Assembly: GCA_947627335.1 (NCBI GenBank)
Contig: CANQVQ010000028.1
Span: 1 to 17,232 of the forward strand
Direction of reading: 5' to 3'
Length of the DNA stretch: 17,232 nucleotides
Source: an uncultured Clostridia bacterium
GTDB lineage: Bacteria > Bacillota > Clostridia > Oscillospirales > CAG-382
The notes below the pieces were generated by a model. That model ran no database searches, had not been told where the DNA came from, and saw only the letters and a program-made list of their open reading frames with translations. Of this stretch, positions 1 to 6,508 are shown piece by piece. The position numbers were made by a program, and so were the translations under genes. The number at the start of each line of letters is the position of its first letter. The first letter of the stretch is position 1.

Positions 1-339
1 GCTTTCCGCAGAACCGGGCAGCTCCATGTCGGTAAACGTGATCTTGCCGCCGTTCACGGCGTAGATGCGGACTTCGAAGCTCTCAATCTCCCCGATGTCC
101 TGCATTTCGCCGATCTCGTTCACCCGGTCCTCCTGCGGATAGGCGCCGTTCGTCGGGAACGAACCGTTTTTCCGTCCGCTGCCGAGAAGTACGACCGGTA
201 CCGCGACCGCAAGCGCTACGCAAGCGGCGATCACGCCGCCGAGCCACGGGCGTCCTTTCCGCTTTCGCCGCGGACCGTCGGAAAGCAGTTCCTCGTCCAC
301 GTCGCCGATCGCGTCCAGCAATTGTTCCGCTTTTCTCAT
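1..339 (-). CDS. Probable anti-sigma factor, single-pass membrane protein (N-terminal part)
   Basis: The first 113 codons of a gene that continues past the left window edge. The product has a charged cytoplasmic N-terminus (begins MRKAEQLLDAIGD) with a basic patch at residues 24-30. One hydrophobic segment at about residues 34-53 is followed by an extracytoplasmic part. The ATG overlaps the TGA of the upstream sigma factor gene (ATGA at 336-339), so the two are translationally coupled. In Bacillota this arrangement, an ECF-type sigma gene followed by a one-TM protein, is typical of a sigma/anti-sigma pair in which the cytoplasmic tail holds the sigma factor. The anti-sigma role is inferred from context and topology; I recognise no specific domain in the visible part. 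The extracytoplasmic region may be of the DUF4179 type seen in clostridial anti-sigma proteins, but it is cut off here. Confidence 0.7.
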   Translation of the reverse strand, partial: MRKAEQLLDAIGDVDEELLSDGPRRKRKGRPWLGGVIAACVALAVAVPVVLLGSGRKNGSFPTNGAYPQEDRVNEIGEMQDIGEIESFEVRIYAVNGGKITFTDMELPGSAES

Positions 340-893
340 AGAAATCCCTCTTTCGTCAATCTTTTTTTGAGTTTTTCCCGCGAACGGTAGAGCATGGATT
401 TGACCTTGCTTTGCGAATACCCGAACCGCTCCCCGATGTCGCCGACCGACAGCAGTTCCCAGTAGCGGCACAGGAATACCTGCCGTTCGGCTTGGGGGAG
501 GGAACGGACGAACCCGTTGATCAGGCGTTTCAGCTCCTCCTGCTCCCACGCCGATTCGGCGGAATCCCCGCCCGGGACGCATTCCGCGAGTTCATCGAGC
601 GCACAGGGCAGCTCGCCGCCGCCCCGTTTCGCCGCGTTTCGTTCGCGCCACTTATCGACGGCGGCACGCCGCGTCAATTTGCCGAGGAAGGCGGAAAGGA
701 CGGTCGGGCGGTGCGGCGGTATGCTGTTCCACGCGCCGAGGTAGGCGTCGTTTACGGCTTCCTCCGCGTCCTCGCGGTTCCGTAGGACATTATAGGCGAT
801 GGAATGGCAGTATGCGCCGTACTTCCGCGCCGTCTCCGCGACGGCGGACTCGTCCCGCGACCAGTAGAGTTCGACGATTTGTTCGTCTTGCAA
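336..893 (-). CDS. RNA polymerase sigma factor, sigma-70 family (ECF-type)
   Basis: A 185-aa protein of the usual ECF sigma length. Region 2 covers about residues 14-85, including the -10 recognition helix region (NREDAEEAVNDAYLGAWN, 39-56). After a linker, region 4 covers about residues 121-178 with a helix-turn-helix (VGDIGERFGYSQSKVKSMLY, 150-169). It would direct core RNA polymerase to a small regulon, probably envelope-stress related. The start is TTG at 893, seven bases after GGAGGG; no ATG or GTG fits nearby. The downstream membrane protein overlaps by ATGA and is probably its anti-sigma factor. The upstream gene is an HtrA-like protease, a common envelope-stress target, although a terminator lies between them. 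Family assignment is secure; the regulon is unknown. Confidence 0.9.
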   Translation of the reverse strand: MQDEQIVELYWSRDESAVAETARKYGAYCHSIAYNVLRNREDAEEAVNDAYLGAWNSIPPHRPTVLSAFLGKLTRRAAVDKWRERNAAKRGGGELPCALDELAECVPGGDSAESAWEQEELKRLINGFVRSLPQAERQVFLCRYWELLSVGDIGERFGYSQSKVKSMLYRSREKLKKRLTKEGFL

Positions 894-992
894 AGGAGAT
901 CCCTCCGTTCTGCGGTGGTTTGGAAATAGCTATTTCATCTTTCTACTCGTAAAAAGGACGCTGTCGGTTGCGTTTTTTTTGTCCGCATTTTC

Positions 993-1025
993 AAAAAAAG
1001 CGGTCGCCCTTTGCGGCGACCGCTT
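993..1025 (-). terminator. Intrinsic terminator of the HtrA-like protease gene
   Basis: A perfect 11-bp stem (arms 998-1008 and 1015-1025) with a 6-base loop lies 15 bases past the protease stop codon. On the minus strand it is followed by a run of seven T (993-999). It separates the protease transcript from the sigma factor gene, so the sigma factor should have its own promoter within 894-992. Confidence 0.9.
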
Positions 1026-1040
1026 GCAAAAACAGACGAA

Positions 1041-2435
1041 TCAGGTTTGGACCGGCTTGTATTCGGCGAGCGTCAGCGAAAAGGTGAGCGTCTGCCCGGA
1101 ACGGGTCACGGTGAACGAGAGCGTGTCGCCGATGGCGTGGGATTGCAGGACGCTGTCGTAATCCGCCTCCGTCGCGATCTCGGTCCCGTCGATCGAGCGG
1201 ATCAGATCGCCGGAGCGGAAGCCCGCCTTCGCCGCGTTCGACCCGTCCTCCACGCTGTAGACGTAAAGTCCGAGCGTGTTGACGCGGTAGTACATGGCGG
1301 TCTGGTAGTCGGCGATCTCGAGGACCTGGATCCCGGTGTCCACCCGTCCCGTCACATAGCCGTATTCGATCAGGTCGGAAATGACGGGTTCGGCGAGGTT
1401 GATCGGGATCGCAAAGCCCAATCCTTCGACGTCGTCGCCGGAGGATTTCGCGTTGACGATGCCGATAAGTTCACCGTTTCGGTTGAAAAGTCCGCCGCCG
1501 GAGTTGCCGGGGTTGATCGCCGCATCGGTCTGCAAAAGGGTCATGATGTTGCCGTCGATCGTGATTTGGCGGTCCAGTGCGCTGATGTAGCCGACGGTCA
1601 CCGTGCCGCCGAGCTGTCCGAGCGGGTTGCCGATGGCGACGACCGAATCGCCGACCTTGCATTCCGTGAAGTCGCCGAGCACGGCGGGCTGCAAGCCGGA
1701 CGCGTCGATCTTGATGACCGCGAGGTCCGCCCGGTCGTCCGAACCGACGAGTTCGGCCGGGTAGGTCTGCCCGTCCGTCGTGCGGACGGAGATGGAGGTC
1801 GCACCGTCGACGACGTGGTGATTCGTGACGATGTAGCCGTTTTCGGTCAGGATCACGCCGCTTCCGGCGCCCTCCGAAACGTACTGCATCATGAAACTGC
1901 CGGTCGTGACCGCTTCCGTCGTGATCTCCACGACGCTGTCCCGCGTCGCTTCCGCCGCTTCGCCGACCGTCATCGTGCGGTCTACCGCGTCGCCGTTCTG
2001 GTCCTGCAGCGCGACCGAACGGTACAGCACCGCCGTGTCGTGCGCAGGCTGTCCGCCTTCGGCGCTTCCGCCGTTCGACGCGTTTCGTCCGACGAGGTAT
2101 CCGCCGAGCAGTCCGCCGCCCAGGCCGAGCAGCAGCGAAAGCGCCATGCAGACGGCGAGGATTGTCGTCGGGCGAACGCCCTTGCGCTTTTTCTGCGGAG
2201 GCGGGGGAGGGGTCGGCTGTTCCTGCGGCGACCGGACGTACGGCCATTCCGTCGTTTGTTCCGCGTACGGTGCGCTTTCCGTCGTTTGTTCCGCGAACGG
2301 TGTGCTTTCCGTCGTTTGCTCCTTGAACGGCTCGCTTTCCGCCGTTTGCTCCTCGAAAAGTTCGTTGACTTCTTCGGTGAAATCCTCTGTTTCCTCCGTC
2401 GGCTGTTCCGACGGGATACGGAAATCCTCTTGCAT
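1041..2435 (-). CDS. HtrA/DegP-like serine protease with PDZ domain, membrane anchored
   Basis: A 464-aa S1C-family protease for envelope protein quality control. The cytoplasmic N-terminal tail (1-80) is acidic and Thr/Glu-rich, with 10-residue tandem repeats (EQTTESAPYA type, about 28-65), then a PPPPPP stretch and KKRK. One membrane helix lies at about 91-115. The trypsin-like domain (about 160-350) carries the triad: His207 in TNHHVV, Asp237 in DDRADLAV and Ser312 in NPGNSGGG. A C-terminal PDZ domain spans about 365-460. I place the start at ATG 2435, seven bases from AGGAGGG; a TTG at 2441 lies only one base from the SD and is not usable. It has its own sigma-A promoter and terminator, so it is monocistronic. 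Family certain; whether it corresponds to HtrA, HtrB or YyxA of Bacillus cannot be said. Confidence 0.93.
   Translation of the reverse strand: MQEDFRIPSEQPTEETEDFTEEVNELFEEQTAESEPFKEQTTESTPFAEQTTESAPYAEQTTEWPYVRSPQEQPTPPPPPQKKRKGVRPTTILAVCMALSLLLGLGGGLLGGYLVGRNASNGGSAEGGQPAHDTAVLYRSVALQDQNGDAVDRTMTVGEAAEATRDSVVEITTEAVTTGSFMMQYVSEGAGSGVILTENGYIVTNHHVVDGATSISVRTTDGQTYPAELVGSDDRADLAVIKIDASGLQPAVLGDFTECKVGDSVVAIGNPLGQLGGTVTVGYISALDRQITIDGNIMTLLQTDAAINPGNSGGGLFNRNGELIGIVNAKSSGDDVEGLGFAIPINLAEPVISDLIEYGYVTGRVDTGIQVLEIADYQTAMYYRVNTLGLYVYSVEDGSNAAKAGFRSGDLIRSIDGTEIATEADYDSVLQSHAIGDTLSFTVTRSGQTLTFSLTLAEYKPVQT
2246..2365. repeat. Four tandem 30-bp repeats inside the protease gene
   Basis: Four imperfect 30-bp units in phase with the reading frame (2246-2275, 2276-2305, 2306-2335, 2336-2365). 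Each contains a core like TTCCGTCGTTTG on the plus strand and codes for a 10-residue unit of the EQTTESAPYA type in the cytoplasmic tail of the protease. The outer unit toward 2365 is the most diverged. Such minisatellites can change copy number by slippage without breaking the frame. Confidence 0.85.
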
Positions 2436-2461
2436 CTGCAATCCCTCCTTGCTTTTTCTTC

Positions 2462-2490
2462 ATTTTACCCGGTGGAAATGTTAAAATCAA
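2462..2490 (-). promoter_or_regulatory. Sigma-A type promoter of the HtrA-like protease gene
   Basis: On the minus strand: -35 TTGATT (2490-2485), a 17-base spacer, and -10 TAAAAT (2467-2462). This lies 27 bases before the ATG at 2435. Four of six and five of six consensus matches with ideal spacing make this a good housekeeping promoter candidate. No ECF-type signal was recognised here. Confidence 0.65.
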
Positions 2491-2588
2491 GGAAATGGTG
2501 TTGTAGATGTGTGAATTTTTATGCAGTTTTCACAGTTCGGACCCGAAAACGACGCACCGAAACGGTCTGTACACGCGTTTCTGCGCTC

Positions 2589-3200
2589 CTATAAACCGTA
2601 CTTTGTCTTGACGCGTTCCAGCATTTCCCCGATCGGGCGGGCGAGGACGAGCAGGAACACGACGTTCGACACCGCGTACACCGCCGTGATCGGCAGGGCG
2701 GAAAGCAGTGCCGCAACGTAGGAGATCCCGGTCCACAGGGCGGTCCAGACGTCGACGAGCAGGGAAAACAGCACGCCGGAGAGCGCCCCGAACCCGTACA
2801 GCAGGAACCGGCTCTTCTTCAGCCCCTTCGCGAAAATTCCGGCGAGCAGTCCGATGACCCCCCACGCGAGCATCTGAAACGGGGTCCACGGTCCCTGCCC
2901 GAAATAGAAATTGGAAAGCACGGCGGACAGCGACCCGGTCAGGAAGCCCGCCTCCCCGCCGAACGCGATGCCGGCGATGATGACGAACGCCGTCACCGGC
3001 TTGAAGAACGGCAGGACCCCGAACAGCACCCGTCCCGCGACGGACAGGGCGGTCAGGGCGGCGAGCAGGACGGACAGCACCGCGACGCACAGCGTGACCC
3101 ACACCGCCGCCCGCTCCCGAAACAGAAGCGTCCCGCCGACGACGCAGGCGGGCAGGACGACGCAAAGCAGGACGCGGGAGAGGATCTTTCGCTTGTTCAT
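2589..3200 (-). CDS. ECF transporter S-component (substrate-binding membrane protein)
   Basis: A 203-aa, highly hydrophobic protein with about six membrane segments (roughly 9-27, 33-57, 67-97, 108-128, 132-155, 160-190). The middle part (FKPVTAFVIIAGIAFGGEAG, then FGQGPWTPFQMLAWG) resembles S-components of energy-coupling-factor vitamin importers, which bind the substrate in the membrane. The resemblance is closest, as far as I can judge, to the unassigned/cobalamin-type S-components of Clostridia; the substrate cannot be fixed from sequence. Its ATG overlaps the TGA of the upstream fused ATPase gene (ATGA, 3197-3200), with GGAGG seven bases before, so the two are coupled and likely partners. 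No riboswitch precedes the operon to hint at a vitamin. I see no convincing terminator after the stop, only a 6-bp hairpin around 2555-2580 without a T-run. Confidence 0.8.
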   Translation of the reverse strand: MNKRKILSRVLLCVVLPACVVGGTLLFRERAAVWVTLCVAVLSVLLAALTALSVAGRVLFGVLPFFKPVTAFVIIAGIAFGGEAGFLTGSLSAVLSNFYFGQGPWTPFQMLAWGVIGLLAGIFAKGLKKSRFLLYGFGALSGVLFSLLVDVWTALWTGISYVAALLSALPITAVYAVSNVVFLLVLARPIGEMLERVKTKYGL

Positions 3201-4867
3201 GGTTTTGCCTCCGCACGGCGGCAGGCGTTCACGACCTCCTCACAGGTGATCGCGTTCGGGAAAAGTCCCCGTGCGATGCGGCTTGCGGCGGTCGTGTAGA
3301 AGCTGTTTGCGGCAAAAAAGTCGTGCGGGTCGCCTGCGGAAAGCACCTCGCCGTCGAACAGCAGGGCACAGCGGTCGGCGTATTCCGCCGCGAATTCCAC
3401 GTCGTGCGTCGCGAGCAGAACCGTCGTCCCGCCGTCCCGCAGTTCCCGCAGGAACCGCCCGAGGAACCGCTTGTAGACCGCGTCAAGCCCTTTGGTTGGC
3501 TCGTCGAGCAGCAGCAGGCGGGGCTTCGACAGCAGCAGCTTCGCGAGCGCACACTTCTGCTGCTCCAGGTCGAACGGATGCCGATCGAGCAGGGACGTGA
3601 CCCCCAGCCGTTCGGCTGCGGAGACGGCAAGCGCTTCCCGTTCGCCGCGTGGGACGCCGAGCGCCTGCAGCAGGTCGAGGAAGTCCGCACGGACCGTGTT
3701 TTGCAGGAACACCGTCTGCGGGTTCTGCGGCAGGAGGGAAAGTCCGTTCCGATAGAGCGAACCGCCCCGGTAGGAGCCGATCGGTTTGCCGAGGATGTTG
3801 ACCTTTCCGCGATAGGGCTTTTCCAGTCCGGCGATGACCTGCAGCGCCGTGGTCTTGCCCGCGCCGTTGCCGCCGAGCAGGCAGAAGCATTCCCCCGTTT
3901 CCACCCGAAGGGAGGTTCCGCGCAGAACGTCCGGGCTTTGCTTCGCGTAGCGGAAGTAGACCTCCCGCAGTTCGACCGCAGGTTCTCCCGTGCGTGCGGG
4001 AGCCGATCCTGACGGCGTTTCGGACGGTTCGGACGGCGAATAGTGCGATCCCAGGACCTCCCGCCCATCCCGGACGGTCAGCGGGCAGTCTCCGGAAAGC
4101 CCGAGCGACCGAAAAATGCGCACCGCGCTCGGCAGTCCCGCCGAAAGGACGCACCCCTCCGGCAGCTTCGACGGGTCGCCGACCTCCCGGGGCGGACCGA
4201 ACAGCACCGATTTCCCCGCTTCGAGCAGCAGTACCCGGTCCGCAAGCGGGAACGCCTCCTCCAGCCGATGCTCCGCGAGCAGGATCGTGATGCCGAGTTC
4301 CCGGTTGAGCTTCCGAAGCGTCGAAAGGAATTCCGAAGCGGCGATCGGGTCGAGCTGACCGGTCGGCTCGTCGAGCAGCAGCAGCTTCGGCTGCAGGACC
4401 GTCGCGGACGCGAGGTTGACCAACTGCTTCTGCCCGCCCGAAAGCGTGTCCGTCGCCTGTCGGAATTGCGCTTCCAGTCCGAAATAGCTTGCCGTTTCCG
4501 CGACCCGACGGCGGATCACGTCGTTCGGCAGACCGAGGCTTTCCGCGCCGAACGCCAATTCGTGCCAGACCTTGTCCGTCACGATCTGCCCGTCCGGGTT
4601 CTGCCCGACAAACCCGATGTCAGACGCGCTTTCGCGTGCGTCGAGCGTTTCCTGCGGTCGACCGCCGAAAAGGATCCGTCCGTTTTTTTCGCCGTGCGGG
4701 GCAATTTCCCGCTTCAGCAGGCGCAGGAGCGTGGATTTTCCGCAGCCGGACGCCCCGCAAAGCAGCACGAATTCCCCCGCTTCCATGGAAAACGACAGGT
4801 CCGACAGAGCGTCCGCCTGTGCGTTCGGATAGCGGAAGGAGAGGTTTTCGACTTGCAGGAACGGCAT
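3197..4867 (-). CDS. Energy-coupling factor transporter ATPase, two fused ABC domains
   Basis: A 556-aa protein with two EcfA/CbiO-type ABC ATPases in one chain; it powers an ECF vitamin or metal importer from the cytoplasmic face. NBD1 (about 3-230) has Walker A GASGCGKST (38-46), Q-loop Gln89, signature LSGGQ (142-146), Walker B with Glu167 and switch His200. A linker (about 265-295) is Ser/Pro-rich. NBD2 (about 297-515) has Walker A GGNGAGKTT (332-340), Q-loop Gln381, Walker B LLLLDEPT with Glu456 and His488, but its signature reads DLEQQ (433-437) where LSGGE/Q is expected: the SGG is missing. The start ATG at 4867 has AAAGGAG seven bases before. It overlaps the S-component gene by ATGA. 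No EcfT membrane partner lies in this operon. The reading frame stays open upstream to 5071, but without a start that fits. Confidence 0.9.
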   Translation of the reverse strand: MPFLQVENLSFRYPNAQADALSDLSFSMEAGEFVLLCGASGCGKSTLLRLLKREIAPHGEKNGRILFGGRPQETLDARESASDIGFVGQNPDGQIVTDKVWHELAFGAESLGLPNDVIRRRVAETASYFGLEAQFRQATDTLSGGQKQLVNLASATVLQPKLLLLDEPTGQLDPIAASEFLSTLRKLNRELGITILLAEHRLEEAFPLADRVLLLEAGKSVLFGPPREVGDPSKLPEGCVLSAGLPSAVRIFRSLGLSGDCPLTVRDGREVLGSHYSPSEPSETPSGSAPARTGEPAVELREVYFRYAKQSPDVLRGTSLRVETGECFCLLGGNGAGKTTALQVIAGLEKPYRGKVNILGKPIGSYRGGSLYRNGLSLLPQNPQTVFLQNTVRADFLDLLQALGVPRGEREALAVSAAERLGVTSLLDRHPFDLEQQKCALAKLLLSKPRLLLLDEPTKGLDAVYKRFLGRFLRELRDGGTTVLLATHDVEFAAEYADRCALLFDGEVLSAGDPHDFFAANSFYTTAASRIARGLFPNAITCEEVVNACRRAEAKP

Positions 4868-4889
4868 GAACGGGCTCCTTTCGGGGGAG

Positions 4890-4920
4890 AAAAAAGAATG
4901 GGGGACCCGAAAAGTCCCCC
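4890..4920 (-). terminator. Terminator-like hairpin between the zinc-ribbon gene and the ECF ATPase
   Basis: On the minus strand GGGGGAC and GTCCCCC (arms 4914-4920 and 4900-4906) form a 7-bp stem with a 7-base loop. ATTC and then six T (4895-4890) follow. It starts eight bases after the zinc-ribbon stop codon and ends about 22 bases before the ATPase ATG, so it could reduce transcription into the transporter genes. The gap of four bases before the T-run makes it imperfect; it may act as a partial terminator or attenuator. Confidence 0.55.
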
Positions 4921-4928
4921 AAATATCC

Positions 4929-5144
4929 TTACGTCTTCGGGTCTTGCTTTCGCGGCGGGAACAGGGTGCAGCCGTAGGACCGCCACTCCTCGATCTTCCC
5001 GCGCAGCAGCGCTTCCGGCACGTCAAACCGCTTCGCGAGGCAGGGGACGCACCGATACGCCGTCGACGCACGATTGACGAGCTTGCGGGTCGCGCCGACG
5101 TCGTCCGGGGTCAGCGCCCGTCCGCAGTCAAGGCATTCAGGCAT
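4929..5144 (-). CDS. Small zinc-ribbon-like protein of unknown function
   Basis: A 71-aa soluble protein with two CxxC pairs (Cys4/Cys7 and Cys32/Cys35), the pattern of a structural zinc ribbon, and one extra cysteine (Cys59). The part after the metal site (about 38-58) is charged and probably helical. There is no signal peptide or membrane segment. The ATG at 5144 lies inside the end of the alpha-galactosidase gene (8-base overlap) and has no good Shine-Dalgarno sequence, so translation is probably coupled. It is followed by a terminator-like hairpin and then by the ECF ATPase. I do not recognise a named family. Short CxxC proteins of this type can act as adaptors or regulators, but no function can be given here. 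Confidence 0.7.
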   Translation of the reverse strand: MPECLDCGRALTPDDVGATRKLVNRASTAYRCVPCLAKRFDVPEALLRGKIEEWRSYGCTLFPPRKQDPKT

Positions 5145-6270
5145 CTACGACGGCGCAGCGCAGCATGACGCAGCAGTGCGGCTCCATGTGGACCGACAGG
5201 TGGTCCTTGTGGATTCCCAGATCCTTGTCCGCCCAGATGTCGCGGACGCGGAGCGCCTTGCCGGAAACGCGACCCAGCCCGATCTCCGTCAAAGCGAGCG
5301 TCGGGTAGAGCGGACTGTCGCCGAAGTTGAAGAAGCCGATGGCGATGTCGCCGCCTTCGAGGTAGCGCACCCACGCCTTCCACGCGAACCAGTCCTCCTG
5401 GATCATCGGCACGGCGAACGGCTGACGGCAGGCGGGATCCTGGTTGATGGCGAGGATCTCCTTGTTCATCAGAATATCCTTGATCTCCTGCGACATATTG
5501 CGAATATCGCACCCGATCATCAGCGGCGAACCGAAAAACGCCCAGATCGAGAAATGCGTGCGGTACTCCTCGAGCGTGCAGCCGCCCATGCCGACGTTGC
5601 CCTTGCCGCCCATGCCGACGACGAGCATATCCATGTCGTTGAAGCAGCCCTGCCCGTTGGTCGGGAGCAGCCGGACCTGCTTCTCGGCGATGTCCTTGAT
5701 GGAAGCCCAGCTGTCGTTGATGTCGCCGGTCGAACGCCACATATGCGCACCGGTCTCCTTGATCCAGTTCTGGCTTTCCTCCGCACCCCAGTTGCAGGCG
5801 GAGAAGAGGATGTCGCGTCCGCAGTTCGCCAGCGCAAGCCCCATGCGCTTATAGAGCAGGCGACCGGAATAGCTGAGCGGACGGTTGCAGTTGTCGTATT
5901 TCAGGAAGTCCACGCCCCAATCGGCGAAGGTCTTCGCGTCGATGAACTCGTGGTCGAAGGAGCTCGGGTATCCCGCACAGGTCAGCGTCCCGTTGCAGGA
6001 GTACATACCGAATTTCAGCCCCTTGCTGTGGACGTAATCGGCGACGGCTTTCATGCCGTTCGGGAATTTTTCCGGGTCGGCGACCAGCTCGTCCTTTTTG
6101 TTGCGTTCCCGCAGGGACCAGCAGTCGTCGATGACCAGATACTCGTATCCGGCGTCCCGCAATCCGGTTTCGACCATCGCGTCCGCCGTTTCGCGAATGA
6201 GCTGTTCGTTGATGTCGTGACCGAAGGTGTTCCAGGAATTCCATCCCAGCGGGGGTGTCTTGACGATCAT
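5137..6270 (-). CDS. Alpha-galactosidase, glycoside hydrolase family 27 (intracellular)
   Basis: A 377-aa retaining glycosidase expected to remove terminal alpha-galactose from oligosaccharides such as melibiose or raffinose-type sugars. The (beta/alpha)8 domain begins with PPLGWNSWNTF (6-16), a GH27 hallmark. IDDCW (47-51) holds the substrate-binding Asp pair. The nucleophile is Asp126 in FLKYDNC. The acid/base is Asp183 in RSTGDINDSW, which aligns with Asp231 of human alpha-galactosidase A. A short C-terminal beta domain follows (about 285-377). There is no signal peptide, so it is cytoplasmic. I chose ATG 6270 because the family usually begins just there and a GGATGG lies eight bases before; the ATG at 6282 directly abuts AAGG and lacks spacing. 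An alpha-N-acetylgalactosaminidase specificity is possible. It is first in a minus-strand operon. Confidence 0.92.
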   Translation of the reverse strand: MIVKTPPLGWNSWNTFGHDINEQLIRETADAMVETGLRDAGYEYLVIDDCWSLRERNKKDELVADPEKFPNGMKAVADYVHSKGLKFGMYSCNGTLTCAGYPSSFDHEFIDAKTFADWGVDFLKYDNCNRPLSYSGRLLYKRMGLALANCGRDILFSACNWGAEESQNWIKETGAHMWRSTGDINDSWASIKDIAEKQVRLLPTNGQGCFNDMDMLVVGMGGKGNVGMGGCTLEEYRTHFSIWAFFGSPLMIGCDIRNMSQEIKDILMNKEILAINQDPACRQPFAVPMIQEDWFAWKAWVRYLEGGDIAIGFFNFGDSPLYPTLALTEIGLGRVSGKALRVRDIWADKDLGIHKDHLSVHMEPHCCVMLRCAVVDA

Positions 6271-6325
6271 GGGGAGTACCATCCTTTTTTTTTCACATTT
6301 TTTGACGGCTTACATTGCCGGAATC

Positions 6326-6354
6326 ATTGTAGCATACTTTTTCTCCGATTGCAA
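6326..6354 (-). promoter_or_regulatory. Sigma-A promoter of the alpha-galactosidase operon
   Basis: On the minus strand: -35 TTGCAA (6354-6349), exactly 17 bases of spacer, and -10 TACAAT (6331-6326). The start codon at 6270 lies about 55 bases further, leaving a short A/T-rich leader. No clear operator palindrome is visible next to it. Confidence 0.7.
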
Positions 6355-6449
6355 GACAAAAACCGGAATTTTTCCATTTTTTTGCGTCGGACGACCCGAA
6401 AAAAATTCCGCGCATAAAGCGCATACCGTGCGTGGATACTATCGGTGCA

Positions 6450-6476
6450 GGCATTTCGCGCTTTTGGCGGAATGCC
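6450..6476 (+). other. Leader hairpin upstream of the lipoprotein gene
   Basis: GGCATTTCGC (6450-6459) and GCGGAATGCC (6467-6476) pair over 10 bp, with one T-G wobble, around a 7-base loop. It ends 16 bases before the AAAGGAG of the lipoprotein gene and has no T-run, so it is not a terminator. It could stabilise the 5' end of the mRNA. No convincing promoter was found further upstream in 6360-6449. Confidence 0.4.
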
Positions 6477-6508
6477 GGGATCGATTGAAATAAAAGGAGT
6501 CAGGATTC

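Noticed and set aside
923..936. Palindrome as a parS or Noc-binding site.
   Set aside because: GAAATAGCTATTTC matches neither TGTTTCACGTGAAACA nor the ATTTCCCGGGAAAT-type site.
2436..2441. TTG at 2441 as the start of the HtrA-like protease.
   Set aside because: Only one base separates it from AGGAGGG; ATG 2435 has the normal seven-base spacing.
2555..2580. Hairpin GAAACG/CGTTTC after the S-component gene as its terminator.
   Set aside because: The stem is only six base pairs with an 11-base loop and no T-run follows.
1011..2594. Long plus-strand open frame opposite the HtrA-like protease.
   Set aside because: It is Arg/Asp/Val-rich without recognisable domains, and the minus strand holds an intact catalytic triad.
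2589..4867. ECF module as a thiamine importer (ThiT or HMP type).
   Set aside because: No TPP riboswitch precedes it, the S-component lacks ThiT features I know, and it lies in an operon distant from thi genes.
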